Of a stretch of 64,000 nt of DNA, positions 7,884 to 16,906 are shown piece after piece. Location of the stretch: assembly GCA_963675945.1 (NCBI GenBank), contig OY780932.1:2790001-2854000 (forward strand), in the 5' to 3' direction. Below the pieces are notes generated by a model that worked only from the letters and a program-made list of their open reading frames with translations, was not told the DNA's origin and made no database searches. Both the position numbers and the translations under genes were made by a program. This stretch comes from G963556115 sp963675945 (GTDB lineage Bacteria > Planctomycetota > SZUA-567). Each line of letters opens with the position of its first letter. Position 1 is the first letter of the stretch.

Positions 7884-9986
7884 ATGGTAAAACTTGTAAT
7901 TATGAGTGGCGAATCAGAGAAAGAAATCTTGAAGAATAAGATTGATTATGAAACCATGCTCCGAGAGATCGAGTCGGCACGGATACGCTTGCGTGAGGCA
8001 GGGGTAGAGGCGGATAGATATAAGGATAAGTTTGAGCAGGCGGTTGTCAATGCCAAAAAAGCTGAGGCGGAGTTACTCAAGACCAATAATGGTTTGGCGG
8101 AGCGTTTGAGTGAAGCCGAACTTGAACTACGGGCACTGGAACAGAAGTGTATGCTGCTCGAAGATAAGCTAAAGCTTGAGCGTGAAAAATTCTTCAAGCA
8201 AGAGAAGACGCTTTTAGATATTAATCAAGAGAATCGACATCAGGCAGGTGAAGAGCGACGTAGTAAGCTTGAGTTTGAAAAACGCCTTGAACAGGAGCGT
8301 CAGCAGCGTGAGAAAATAATAGCTGAACTCGATGCAGCAAATTCCAAGATCTCGCAGGCGGAAAAGGAACGTCGTGAGCTTGAGCATGAGATCTCAGTGA
8401 TCAATAGTAAATATGAGAAGGCACTCCAGAAGGAGCAGAAGACGGTAAAAGAGCATTCGCTTGCTGCTGAACGTGAGTCTTCGCGAGCGGAAGCTCTGCT
8501 CAAGGAAAATCGGCATAACAAAGAGATTATCGATGAATTGCAGCAGAAGTATGCCGAGGTTAGTGAGAAGAGTGTGGCTCTGGAGCGCAGGGTTGAAAGT
8601 GAGATTACCAAGCGTGAGCGTATCGCCCAAGAGTATGCACAGACTGAGCAGAGGTTGAGCCTTGATCAGCAGCGTTATCAGGAAGAGGCGCATGCATATC
8701 AGGGAAAACTTCTTGCGGCTAGGCATGATCTTGCAGAGCTTGAAGTGCGCTTTGAGCGTTTGAATCGTAAATACTGTAAGACAAAATTTGAGGCTAGGCG
8801 AGATCGTGCGGAGTTGCTCGGTGAATTTCGAATATTACAGAAGCAACTCGAGGCTCAAACATTCAAGCTGCGTGAGACTGAGAAACAGATGAATGTTGAG
8901 AAGCGGGTGGCGAGTAATCAGGTCGATCAGCTTAGGTCACAGATGCGTAATGCGCTCTCGCAGGCCGAGCGTGAAAAACATGATCTTACCCGGCAACTTG
9001 ATGTTTTGCTCAAAGATGCTGAAGACGTCAGACGTAGGGCGGAGGGCTTTGACGTAGAGGTGGCTGAGGTTCGTGAGAGTTATGAGGAAGAGATTAAGGG
9101 GGTAGAGAAGGAGCTTGAGAAGGTGTCGGCGGCTCTGCATAAGACCTCCAAGGCTTTTGAAGATGAATCTCGGAAGAATGAAAAATTAAATGCCCAGACG
9201 GTAAATATGCGTAATTTGCTTGCAGATCTGGAGAAGCGGATGCGGGATAGCCAGGCAGAGCATCAGGAAATTCTGAAGGAAAAATCCGCACATTATGACG
9301 AATTAAACAAAGACTATGAGAATCTTAAGCGCCGACTCAAGGATACCAATGCTGAGAAATCCAGGCTTGAAGGTAAGTTGCAGGAGACATTGGCGGAAGA
9401 ATCTGAGGTGCGGGGAGTGGTAAAGACGCTCAAGCGCGATATCGAAGAGATGCAGGAATCGGTCTCGGCGAGTTCGGCAAGTAAAGCGTATCTCAAGGAA
9501 AAATTGGAGGCGAGTGAGAATCAGTTGCTCGAACTCAAACAGGAATTGATTCAGGCAAAGGAATTGAGAAGCAGGGCAGAAGGTAAGCTCCAGCTTGAGC
9601 GTGAGGCTTTTACCAAAGTTGAAAAAGAACTCCGTACTAGTATTGTGACCGATAGAGATCAGTTAGAGTCAGAGCATTCCCGTGAAGTTGCGACGTATCG
9701 TGAAGAGATTGATACTCTGCTCAAAGAGCGCGATAGTGCCAGAGAGGAACTGGATGAAGAGCGGGTGAGAAACCAGGAGTTACTGCAGAACCTGCTGACG
9801 ATGCGTGAGGAACTTGAGCTTACGCATGAAGCCAGTGCTGCGGCTAAAGTATTTCTTAAAGAAAAATTGGCGAAATCGGAGGAGGAGTTGGAGGAGTATA
9901 AGTCTGAATTTCTCCTTGAAGAGCAGCGACGCCAAGAACTTGAGAAACAGTTGCGGGAGTTGCGTCGAAAGATGGAATTCGCTTAA
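7884..9986 (+). CDS. Large coiled-coil protein, unknown function
   Basis: Nearly all 700 residues are heptad-patterned coiled coil rich in Glu, Lys, Arg and Leu. There is no signal peptide, membrane helix, P-loop or hinge, so it is not an SMC protein. Two C-terminal stretches are related (ASKAYLKEKLEASENQLLELK near residue 530 and AAKVFLKEKLAKSEEELEEYK near 655), which shows internal duplication. The ATG at 7884 has a short AGG five bases upstream; MSGESEKEIL at 7902 is an alternative start. The next genes, 110 bases on, encode a STAS protein and an anti-sigma-type kinase. A structural, cytoskeletal or polarity role is possible but is only an inference. Confidence 0.75.
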   Translation: MVKLVIMSGESEKEILKNKIDYETMLREIESARIRLREAGVEADRYKDKFEQAVVNAKKAEAELLKTNNGLAERLSEAELELRALEQKCMLLEDKLKLEREKFFKQEKTLLDINQENRHQAGEERRSKLEFEKRLEQERQQREKIIAELDAANSKISQAEKERRELEHEISVINSKYEKALQKEQKTVKEHSLAAERESSRAEALLKENRHNKEIIDELQQKYAEVSEKSVALERRVESEITKRERIAQEYAQTEQRLSLDQQRYQEEAHAYQGKLLAARHDLAELEVRFERLNRKYCKTKFEARRDRAELLGEFRILQKQLEAQTFKLRETEKQMNVEKRVASNQVDQLRSQMRNALSQAEREKHDLTRQLDVLLKDAEDVRRRAEGFDVEVAEVRESYEEEIKGVEKELEKVSAALHKTSKAFEDESRKNEKLNAQTVNMRNLLADLEKRMRDSQAEHQEILKEKSAHYDELNKDYENLKRRLKDTNAEKSRLEGKLQETLAEESEVRGVVKTLKRDIEEMQESVSASSASKAYLKEKLEASENQLLELKQELIQAKELRSRAEGKLQLEREAFTKVEKELRTSIVTDRDQLESEHSREVATYREEIDTLLKERDSAREELDEERVRNQELLQNLLTMREELELTHEASAAAKVFLKEKLAKSEEELEEYKSEFLLEEQRRQELEKQLRELRRKMEFA

Positions 9987-10022
9987 AATTTTGTTAGCGT
10001 ACCGCAGCTCGGTTTGAGTGAA

Positions 10023-10084
10023 ATAATGAATTGATGTAATAATGAATTGATGTAATAATGAATTGATGTAATAATGAATTGATG
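10023..10084 (+). repeat. 16-bp tandem repeat, 3.9 copies
   Basis: The unit ATAATGAATTGATGTA is repeated three times exactly, followed by 14 further bases of a fourth copy. It ends 12 bases before the STAS start codon. Each unit carries ATG and TTG triplets in rotating frames but none has a ribosome site. Copy number is likely to vary by slippage. Confidence 0.95.
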
Positions 10085-10096
10085 ATAAGGGGATTT

Positions 10097-10420
10097 ATGG
10101 AGATAAAGAGAATTAGCCAGAGCAGTTCAGAGTGCATAATTAAGCTTACCGGTAGACTGGATCTTCAGGGAGTTGCCGAGATTGAGACCGAGTTCAAAGA
10201 ATTATATTCTGGATACAACGGGCGCTTTATTGTTGATATGTCTGAAGTGGCTTTTCTGGCAAGTCTGGGAATGCGTTTGCTTATGATGGCAGCAAAAGCA
10301 TTGAGTCAGAGTGGGGGTGCGATTGTAGTCGCTGGGCCGCAGGAGGTTGTTGAAAACGCTCTGCGGATATCAGGACTGGATCAGGTTATCGATATTGTCG
10401 ATTCTGTTGACTCAATATAG
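10097..10420 (+). CDS. STAS-domain anti-anti-sigma factor
   Basis: The 107-residue protein is a single STAS domain of the SpoIIAA/RsbV type. It begins MEIKRISQSS, has the GRLDLQGVAEIETEF strand and helix, and the phosphoacceptor region VDMSEVAFLASLGMRLL. The Ser in ASLG aligns with the Ser that the partner kinase phosphorylates, although the preceding Asp and the following Ser of the usual DSSG are replaced. I chose the ATG at 10097, preceded by ATAAGGGGA. The next gene encodes the matching HATPase kinase, so the two form a partner-switch module. Which target it controls, a sigma factor or another protein, is not shown here. Confidence 0.85.
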   Translation: MEIKRISQSSSECIIKLTGRLDLQGVAEIETEFKELYSGYNGRFIVDMSEVAFLASLGMRLLMMAAKALSQSGGAIVVAGPQEVVENALRISGLDQVIDIVDSVDSI

Positions 10421-10504
10421 CTTTCGGGGTAATTAGTTCGTAGAGGCTCAAAAATGAGTTGGTATTTTTCTATATTTTGTAGATTTCTTTAAGGCTCGTT
10501 GAGA

Positions 10505-10945
10505 ATGAAGATTGAAAAATCGTGGCAACTGAGCAACAACCTGGATGAGTATAAAAGCTTTAATCGGGAATTCAATCTTTTTCTTGAGGAGCATAGGGTT
10601 GAGTCTAATGGGAATTATGCGCTCAATGTTGCGGCTGAGGAATTGATTTCCAATATAATTAAATTCAATCCGGGGCTTGATAATGTTGTAATTACGGTTG
10701 AGTTGATTATTACTGATAATGAGTTGGAGATCTGCATCAGTGATAATGCCGGAGCGTTTGATATCTCAAGTGTCGAAAAAACCGACCTAACAAGGGATTT
10801 GGCCGAAATTGATGTGGGTGGACTGGGTATTGATTTGGTAAAGAATTTATTTCATTCATGTCAGTATAATTACGTGAGTAATAAGAACACAGTAAGACTG
10901 ATTTATCTGTGTAATGAAAATTGTGATAGCATACAAGGTGATTAA
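10505..10945 (+). CDS. RsbW/SpoIIAB-type anti-sigma serine kinase
   Basis: The 146-residue protein is a lone HATPase_c domain of the anti-sigma kinase family. The N-box is AAEELISNIIKFNP, the G1 box ISDNAGAFD and the G2 box DVGGLGIDLVKNLF. It should phosphorylate the STAS protein just upstream and bind a target when that protein is phosphorylated. I chose the ATG at 10505 over an upstream TTG; AAGG lies about 10 bases ahead. queC follows four bases after the stop, so all three genes are probably cotranscribed. It is well separated from the ECF sigma gene at 6082, and a functional link to it is untested. Confidence 0.85.
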   Translation: MKIEKSWQLSNNLDEYKSFNREFNLFLEEHRVESNGNYALNVAAEELISNIIKFNPGLDNVVITVELIITDNELEICISDNAGAFDISSVEKTDLTRDLAEIDVGGLGIDLVKNLFHSCQYNYVSNKNTVRLIYLCNENCDSIQGD

Positions 10946-10949
10946 TTAA

Positions 10950-11633
10950 ATGAAAAGAGCGGTTGTATTATTGTCTGGCGGGTTGGATTCGGCGACAGTA
11001 TTGGCTATGGCTTTGGCTGAGGGGTTTGAGTGTCATTGTCTGTCGTTCGCTTATGGGCAAAGGCATGGGTGTGAACTCAAAGCGGCGGAGGCGGTCTTTA
11101 ATTCGCTCCAGGCGGCTGAGTTTAAAATTGTTGATATTGACTTGAGGGCATTTGGTGGTTCTGCCCTTACCGCCGATATCGCGGTACCGAATGCTGGCAG
11201 TGAGAATGCGGCGAGTCCAGGGGTTATTCCCGTAACCTATGTTCCGGCGCGTAATATAATCTTTTTGTCTTATGCACTAGGTTTTGCTGAGGTAAATGCA
11301 TGTCGAGATATTTTTCTTGGAGTAAATGCGGTTGATTATTCTGGGTACCCTGATTGTCGCCCAGAGTTTATCCACGCATTTGAGCAGATGGCAAATCTGG
11401 GAACTAAGGCTGGGGTTGAGGGGCGTGGGTTTACCTTGCGGACTCCAATAATTGATCTTACCAAAGCTGAGATAATCCGTAAAGGCGTAGAGCTTGGGGT
11501 TGATTACTCTCTCACGCATTCTTGCTATAATCCGTCGGCGGAGGGTTTGTCCTGCGGTGTTTGTGATAGCTGCGCGCTACGTAAAGCAGGTTTCGCTGAG
11601 GCGGGAGTGGCTGATCCGACTAGATATTTTTAG
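10950..11633 (+). CDS. queC: 7-cyano-7-deazaguanine synthase (preQ0 synthase)
   Basis: QueC converts 7-carboxy-7-deazaguanine, ammonia and ATP into preQ0, the precursor of queuosine in tRNA. The 227-residue protein is full length. It has the ATP pyrophosphatase loop LLSGGLDSAT (residues 8-17), the FAYGQRHGCEL region, the substrate motif YVPARN, and the C-terminal zinc ligands in LSCGVCDSCALRK together with an upstream Cys. The start has AAGGTGA upstream. It lies four bases after the kinase gene and ahead of aroKB. The other queuosine genes are not in the window. Confidence 0.95.
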   Translation: MKRAVVLLSGGLDSATVLAMALAEGFECHCLSFAYGQRHGCELKAAEAVFNSLQAAEFKIVDIDLRAFGGSALTADIAVPNAGSENAASPGVIPVTYVPARNIIFLSYALGFAEVNACRDIFLGVNAVDYSGYPDCRPEFIHAFEQMANLGTKAGVEGRGFTLRTPIIDLTKAEIIRKGVELGVDYSLTHSCYNPSAEGLSCGVCDSCALRKAGFAEAGVADPTRYF

Positions 11634-11670
11634 TTTTTAGTTTTTGACGTGATAGATGGGATAAGGTGAT

Positions 11671-13233
11671 ATGCCTGCAAATATTTATATAACTGGTTTT
11701 ATGGGGGCTGGTAAGAGTACTATAGGTAAAGGTATTGCCAGTAGACTCAGACGGACTTTTGTCGATATGGATGCGCTGCTTGAAGAGCGCTTCGGTTGTC
11801 GCATTGCTGATTATTTCTCTACTCAGGGAGAGGAGATGTTCAGACAGCAGGAGACACTTCTTTTGAAAGAATTGTCTGCGAGAGATATGTTGGTGGTCTC
11901 AACCGGTGGGGGAATTATCGAGAATAAGACCAACCGGCTCGTAATGGAGTCTAGTGGAACTGTGCTCTATTTGGAGGCGTCACTTGCAGAATGCTCTTCG
12001 CGTATTGGTACTGATGGGGTGAAGGCGAGACCAAACTGGAAAGATCTGCTCAAGATACAGGAATTGTACGATAGACGGGTGAAATATTATCGTGAGGCTG
12101 ATATCAAGGTAAGTACCGATCATAAATCGGTGAGCGCAGTAATTGAACTCGCTATTAATAAAATTTATCCAGAAGACAACTTCTCAGTACGGATGGACGA
12201 GGTTGACTGTCCGGTTGTTTGTTCTTTCAGTCCGCTGGTAGCGGTGCGTTCGGCGATTGAGGGGCGTAAAATTGCTATTGTTACCGATCGTAATGTGGCG
12301 GCACAATATTTGCCGGGGTATCAACATATCCTGCCTAATGCGCTAGTAATTGAACTTGAACCGGGTGAAAGTATTAAGACGCTGGCGGTTGCGGAGAAGA
12401 TTTATGGTAAGCTTCTAGCTAATCATTTCAATCGCGATGATTATCTTTTGGCTCTCGGTGGCGGCACTGTCACCGACCTTGGAGCCTTTGTTGCGGGAAC
12501 GTATAAACGCGGTATGAACTTTATGTTGGTGAGTACGACTTTGCTCGGATGTGTGGATGCAGCGGTGGGAGGAAAGGCTGCGGTAAATCTGGGTGAATCG
12601 AAGAATATTATCGGGGTTTTTACAATTCCTGAGCTGGTGGTTCTTGATGCAGGGGCGTTTGCTACTCTTGGACGTGAGTATATAGAGGATGGTCTGGTTG
12701 AGGCTTATAAAACAGGTCTAATCTATAATATACGGATTGCCGCTCTGATTGAGAATCATTACGAAGAACTACTTGAAGGCGATTTACCTTTACTCAAGAC
12801 GGTGGCCGCACTCTCGGCTCAAGCTAAAGCGAAGGTTGTCTCCAACGATTTTCGCGAGAGTGGGATGCGAGCTATTCTTAATTTCGGCCATACTTATGGG
12901 CATGCAGTGGAAGGCTCTTATCAGTATGAAGTCTCGCATGGGAAGTCTGTTGCTCTAGGCATGATCGTTGCTCTGGAGCTCTCGGTAAAACGTGATCTGC
13001 TTGAGCGAGATAAGGCAGATACTATTATTAAGACCATACGAGCTGTTGCCGGGGAATTACCAGAATTTCCCGCGCATGAGAAGGCTATGGAAATAATGCT
13101 GCATGACAAGAAGATCAGGTTGGGCAAGCTGATCTTTGTACTCCTCAAAGGTAGAGGAGAGGCGGTTATGGTTGATGATATTACAGGTGCTGAGATTTTA
13201 GAAGCAGTCGAACTGATCAAAGAGGGGTGTTGA
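11671..13233 (+). CDS. aroKB: Fused shikimate kinase / 3-dehydroquinate synthase
   Basis: The 520-residue protein joins two enzymes of the shikimate pathway. Residues 1-165 are shikimate kinase: Walker A GFMGAGKST (9-17), the DMD shikimate site and STGGGII. Residues about 185-520 are 3-dehydroquinate synthase: the NAD-binding GGGTVTDLGAFVAGTYKRG (about 266-284), STTLLGCVDAAVGGK, and metal-binding His residues in LNFGHTYGHAVE. The kinase phosphorylates shikimate and the synthase makes 3-dehydroquinate from DAHP. Such AroK-AroB fusions are known, for example in Thermotogales. The start has AAGGTGAT upstream. The stop overlaps the aroC start by one base, so the products are coupled. Confidence 0.95.
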   Translation: MPANIYITGFMGAGKSTIGKGIASRLRRTFVDMDALLEERFGCRIADYFSTQGEEMFRQQETLLLKELSARDMLVVSTGGGIIENKTNRLVMESSGTVLYLEASLAECSSRIGTDGVKARPNWKDLLKIQELYDRRVKYYREADIKVSTDHKSVSAVIELAINKIYPEDNFSVRMDEVDCPVVCSFSPLVAVRSAIEGRKIAIVTDRNVAAQYLPGYQHILPNALVIELEPGESIKTLAVAEKIYGKLLANHFNRDDYLLALGGGTVTDLGAFVAGTYKRGMNFMLVSTTLLGCVDAAVGGKAAVNLGESKNIIGVFTIPELVVLDAGAFATLGREYIEDGLVEAYKTGLIYNIRIAALIENHYEELLEGDLPLLKTVAALSAQAKAKVVSNDFRESGMRAILNFGHTYGHAVEGSYQYEVSHGKSVALGMIVALELSVKRDLLERDKADTIIKTIRAVAGELPEFPAHEKAMEIMLHDKKIRLGKLIFVLLKGRGEAVMVDDITGAEILEAVELIKEGC

Positions 13234-14285
13234 TGGGGAGTGTTCTGGGTAATATTCTGAAGGTATCGACCTTTGGAGAATCACATGGTAGTGGGATCGG
13301 GGTTGTCATTGATGGCGCGCCTGCGGGAATAGAATTGAACGAAGGTATTATTCAGGTAGAACTGGATAAGAGAAGGCCGGGTACTTCAAAATTTGTCTCG
13401 CCGCGGAAAGAAGCTGATAAGGTGGAGATCCTCTCGGGAACAGTTGCCGGGAAGACTATCGGGAGTCCGATAATGCTGCTCATAAGGAATACCAATCAGC
13501 GCAGTAAAGATTATGGTGATTTACTGGAAAAATTTCGCCCAGGGCATGCAGATTATACTTATTACAAGAAGTATGGGACTCCGCCATTGCCGGGTGGAGG
13601 GCGTTCTTCAGGAAGAGAAACTGCGGCCAGAGTTGCCGCTGGGGTAATTGCTCGATTGATACTTGGAGCTAAGGTAACCATAAAATCTGCGGTTTCGCAG
13701 GTAGGGAGTGTTGTTGCTCGAGACCTTGATTTTGAATTTGCTAGAAGTAACCAATTGCGTTTTGGAGATGCTTTACTTTTGGCTGAGGCAGAAAGAGAGG
13801 TTGAGGTGGCGATGGCGGATAACGACTCAGTTGGTGGCTGTGTGGTTATTGAGGTTAAAGGCGTACCGGCAGGAATTGGCGAGCCAGTGTTTGATAAACT
13901 TGATGCAAGAATTGCCGGGGCTTTGTTCTCAATCGGTGGTGTCAAGGGGGTTGAGGTAGGCGCGGGTTTTCAAGCGGCAGGTATGCGCGGTTCTAATTTC
14001 AATGATCCAATTATCGGTGATATGCAGGCGGTTACTTCAAATAACGCTGGCGGCATACTCGGGGGTATTTCTTGCGGAGCACCTATTGTACTGCGTATTG
14101 CGGTAAAACCAACCCCTTCAATCGCTACTGTTCAGAATACTATCAATTTGAATGGTGAAGGTTGTAAGATTGAAGTCAGGGGCAGGCATGATCCATGTAT
14201 CTGTTCGCGGGTTGCGATTGTTGCTGAGGCTATGGTGGCTTTGGCGTTGGCTGATTTATTACTTGAACATAGAGCTAGATATTGA
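13233..14285 (+). CDS. aroC: Chorismate synthase
   Basis: AroC converts 5-enolpyruvylshikimate-3-phosphate to chorismate using reduced FMN. The 350-residue protein has the three signatures of the family: GESHGSGIGVVIDGAPAG near residue 17, RRPGTSKFVSPRKE with KFRPGHADYTYYKKYG, and GGGRSSGRETAARVAAG near residue 125. I chose the ATG at 13233, which overlaps the aroKB stop as TGATG; GTG and TTG codons just upstream are in frame but less likely. It completes a two-gene, three-enzyme aromatic block. Confidence 0.95.
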   Translation: MGSVLGNILKVSTFGESHGSGIGVVIDGAPAGIELNEGIIQVELDKRRPGTSKFVSPRKEADKVEILSGTVAGKTIGSPIMLLIRNTNQRSKDYGDLLEKFRPGHADYTYYKKYGTPPLPGGGRSSGRETAARVAAGVIARLILGAKVTIKSAVSQVGSVVARDLDFEFARSNQLRFGDALLLAEAEREVEVAMADNDSVGGCVVIEVKGVPAGIGEPVFDKLDARIAGALFSIGGVKGVEVGAGFQAAGMRGSNFNDPIIGDMQAVTSNNAGGILGGISCGAPIVLRIAVKPTPSIATVQNTINLNGEGCKIEVRGRHDPCICSRVAIVAEAMVALALADLLLEHRARY

Positions 14286-14309
14286 GTGGCTCGAATAGAT
14301 AGAGATACA

Positions 14310-15179
14310 ATGAAAATATTAGTAACTGGAAGTAAGGGCATGCTTGGACGGACTATGTGCTCCGAGTATGAGAATATAGGGTGGGATGTTATTAAAGTTG
14401 ATAAAGTTGAATTTGATATAACCGATGCGGCGGCCACAGAGAATTTTATTGTCGAGGCGAAACCTGAAGTTGTAGTTCATGCTGCCGCTATGGCTGATGT
14501 TGACGGCTGTGAGGCAGAAAAAGAGGTGGCCATGCGGGTTAACGCTGACGGTACGCGTAATGTTGCTCAAGCTGTAGAGAAAGTTGGAGCCAAGATTATA
14601 TATATATCTACGGATTATGTATTCTCCGGAGATCTTGGTCGAGCCTATACTGAGAAGGATTCGGTAGCGCCGAAGACGGTATACGGCAAGAGCAAACTTG
14701 CCGGTGAGGATGCAATCCGGGAGGAATGCACTGATTTTGCGATATGCAGAATAGCCTGGCTGTACGGAGAAGGTGGTCCGAGCTTTGTGCATACGATGTT
14801 ACGACTTGCAGCGGTGGAGGATGCGGAACCAATGCGGGTTATAAATGATCAGAGAGGAAATCCGACTTCGGCTTTGGCAGTTACTTATGGAGTTAAGAGT
14901 ATAATTGATCAGTTTGCTACCGGCCTCTTCCATCTCAGTTGTCATGGGGATACGACCTGGTATGAATTTGCAAAAGAGATAGCCCGTATTGCAGGGTTAA
15001 AAAGGTGTATTGTGCCGTGTACAACCGAGGAGTATGGTAATACAACGCCGCGCCCCTTGGATTCGCGACTGGATAATACGGCGTTATCGCTCTATGGTCT
15101 GCCGCCAATGCCAGAGTGGAAGAGTGCTTTGAAAGGGTTCTTGGCTACTGAATTAAAAAGAATGAATCTCGATGCGTAA
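14310..15179 (+). CDS. NAD(P)-dependent sugar-nucleotide reductase, RmlD/RfbD-like
   Basis: The 289-residue protein is an extended short-chain dehydrogenase of the dTDP-4-dehydrorhamnose reductase family. It starts with the Rossmann motif MKILVTGSKGMLGRTM, has the catalytic pair YISTDYVF ... TVYGKSKLAGE (Tyr and Lys of YxxxK), and the family element VHAAAMADVDGCE. It probably reduces a 4-keto sugar in surface polysaccharide or rhamnose synthesis; no other rml gene is nearby, so the substrate is uncertain. I chose the ATG at 14310 because the fold begins there; an in-frame GTG at 14286, directly after the aroC stop, is possible. The next gene overlaps its end. Confidence 0.85.
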   Translation: MKILVTGSKGMLGRTMCSEYENIGWDVIKVDKVEFDITDAAATENFIVEAKPEVVVHAAAMADVDGCEAEKEVAMRVNADGTRNVAQAVEKVGAKIIYISTDYVFSGDLGRAYTEKDSVAPKTVYGKSKLAGEDAIREECTDFAICRIAWLYGEGGPSFVHTMLRLAAVEDAEPMRVINDQRGNPTSALAVTYGVKSIIDQFATGLFHLSCHGDTTWYEFAKEIARIAGLKRCIVPCTTEEYGNTTPRPLDSRLDNTALSLYGLPPMPEWKSALKGFLATELKRMNLDA

Positions 15180-16050
15180 CCTTTTGGTCGTAATTATCCT
15201 GTTAGCGTGCGCCTTTACGGGTGTGATAAATGCGGCAGATGCCGGTACTTTCACCGCGAATAGCTCCGCGAACGTTGAAGTGGATGAGAATGACACGATA
15301 TTGAATGAGCGTGTTGAACTACGCAACCGTCTTATTAACACTCTCAAAAAAGAACGTAGTGAAGTCGTAAGTCTGTTACAGGTTCTGGGTGAATCCGATC
15401 CGTTTACTTATGATACTATTGCCGCGAGATATCCAGAGTATTTTGTACCGGGGAAACGGAGAGTTATGCCTGCTTTTCACCCGAAGGTACTTCTGTTGCT
15501 TCAAGAACCTGGAGAAGGTTTCAGTATCAATCCTTTTACCGGGGTACAACCGAATTCTGGAGTAATGGTCTCGATCGATGGTGTGGAGCCACTTGTTAAC
15601 CCGACTGTGGAGTCGATGCGTAAATTTATAAAGGAAAATGCGGTACTTTTATCACGTGAGGATGTATATCTTGGGGGGTGGCGGTCAGAACTTTCAGGTG
15701 ATATGGTAATTGAGCTTAGTCGGCGGATTGAGGATCTTGCGACAGCAATTAAATTGGGAAAAGACTTTGATCAGGAGGGTGTGTATAGTTTTGAGCTTGG
15801 TTATATCGCTACTCGTGGTGAAGACAAGTTGAAAGCTTCCAAGGGGTTTGGAGATCCTGAAATACAATTGTTGTTTTCTAATCTTATAAGAATAAATAGT
15901 TTTCTGGACAAGCTTCTTTCTGAAGATACAATTGATGTTCGTAGAACTGAAAAACTTGGAAAGAACCGGAGTAGCCTCAGGGGTAAGGAAACGGCTGAGC
16001 CGGAAGAACAGACGGTAATTACTGATTCTGAACTACAGTCGACATTCTGA
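15172..16050 (+). CDS. Secreted protein, unknown function
   Basis: The 292-residue product has a Sec signal peptide (MRNLLVVIILLACAFTGVINAADA, cleaved after about residue 22) and no later membrane helix, so it is periplasmic or surface located. No family is recognised. Residues 45-100 contain a helical segment and YPEYFVPGKRRVMP, which resembles the FPQYFPGHKRRMP of the ECF-operon protein at 5290. The C-terminus is charged and low in complexity. It overlaps the end of the reductase gene by eight bases with a weak ribosome site, so it probably depends on coupled translation. Envelope context is shared with the SPOR lipoprotein that follows. Confidence 0.7.
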   Translation: MRNLLVVIILLACAFTGVINAADAGTFTANSSANVEVDENDTILNERVELRNRLINTLKKERSEVVSLLQVLGESDPFTYDTIAARYPEYFVPGKRRVMPAFHPKVLLLLQEPGEGFSINPFTGVQPNSGVMVSIDGVEPLVNPTVESMRKFIKENAVLLSREDVYLGGWRSELSGDMVIELSRRIEDLATAIKLGKDFDQEGVYSFELGYIATRGEDKLKASKGFGDPEIQLLFSNLIRINSFLDKLLSEDTIDVRRTEKLGKNRSSLRGKETAEPEEQTVITDSELQSTF

Positions 16051-16145
16051 CTGTTTTAGAGTAAAGGTGTTCGTTGGTGCTGGTGTTTCGTGTGTTTTTG
16101 TCGGAACTGTACTGCATTGTTGTATGAATAACTAGGGGGTTTGAC

Positions 16146-16874
16146 GTGTTAAAATATTTTGGCATCATACTTATGGCATTGGTTTTGGCTGCTTGTGGGC
16201 AAGTGACTCCATTTGAAGTGGGTGAACAGGAGTATGTAAGTGGAAACTATCTGAATGCAGCGCGGGTATTTGCCCAGCATACAGCGTGGAATTCTGATAT
16301 CAAATATGAAGCGATGTATTATGAGGGTATGTGCTGGTTTAATCTGCAGAGTTATGCTAAGGCTATAAAATTATTTACCAATGTTATTGAACATTCAGGT
16401 AATCGAGTTATCAAGGCGAAAGCTATTGCGGCCAAGGCTGATGTCTGTTTGTTGCAAGGAGATTGTGCAGGTGCGATAAGTCTATACAAGATGCTGCTAC
16501 TGGCCGGGTATATTGATTATTATCCACAGGCTGAAGCATATAAGCTACTAAAAAAAGCTGCTTTACAGTGTGGCACGGAGGAGGTGCTTGCCGAGTATGA
16601 AGGGTTTGATTCAATTGACATTACCGAGCAGGAGACCGTAGTTGGAGGTTTGAAGCGGGTAAGGTTGGAGACACGCTTTAGCGCTAAGACCGAAGCCCTG
16701 GCGGCGATGCAGACTCTGGCTTCAGCCGGGATCGACAGTTCGCTTATCCGCATAACCGATCCTGCCGGGGAGTATTTTTCGGTTCAGGTCGGTGCTTTTT
16801 CAAATTCTGATAATGCTAATCTCCTGGCCCAGAGACTATTTGAACTCGGTTGGAAGGCGGTTATCGTTGAATAA
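16146..16874 (+). CDS. Lipoprotein with TPR-like repeats and a C-terminal SPOR domain
   Basis: The 242-residue product starts at a GTG with AGGGGG six bases upstream. It has a lipoprotein signal peptide with lipobox LVLAAC (Cys about residue 17). Residues about 25-125 carry tetratricopeptide-like helices (YVSGNYLNAARVFAQH, SYAKAIKLFTNVIEH). The last 75 residues match the SPOR fold (YFSVQVGAFSNSDNANLLAQRLFELGWKAVI), which binds peptidoglycan stripped of stem peptides at division sites. It is therefore likely an outer-membrane or periplasmic lipoprotein that localises to the septum. A terminator follows 33 bases downstream. Confidence 0.85.
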   Translation: MLKYFGIILMALVLAACGQVTPFEVGEQEYVSGNYLNAARVFAQHTAWNSDIKYEAMYYEGMCWFNLQSYAKAIKLFTNVIEHSGNRVIKAKAIAAKADVCLLQGDCAGAISLYKMLLLAGYIDYYPQAEAYKLLKKAALQCGTEEVLAEYEGFDSIDITEQETVVGGLKRVRLETRFSAKTEALAAMQTLASAGIDSSLIRITDPAGEYFSVQVGAFSNSDNANLLAQRLFELGWKAVIVE

Positions 16875-16906
16875 TAAGCAAATATTTGGCTTGATTATAA
16901 ACATAG

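Noticed and set aside
7946..9496. Several minus-strand frames inside the coiled-coil gene
   Set aside because: They are shadows of biased codon use (many GAG, AAG and CTC codons) and have no start signals or family resemblance.
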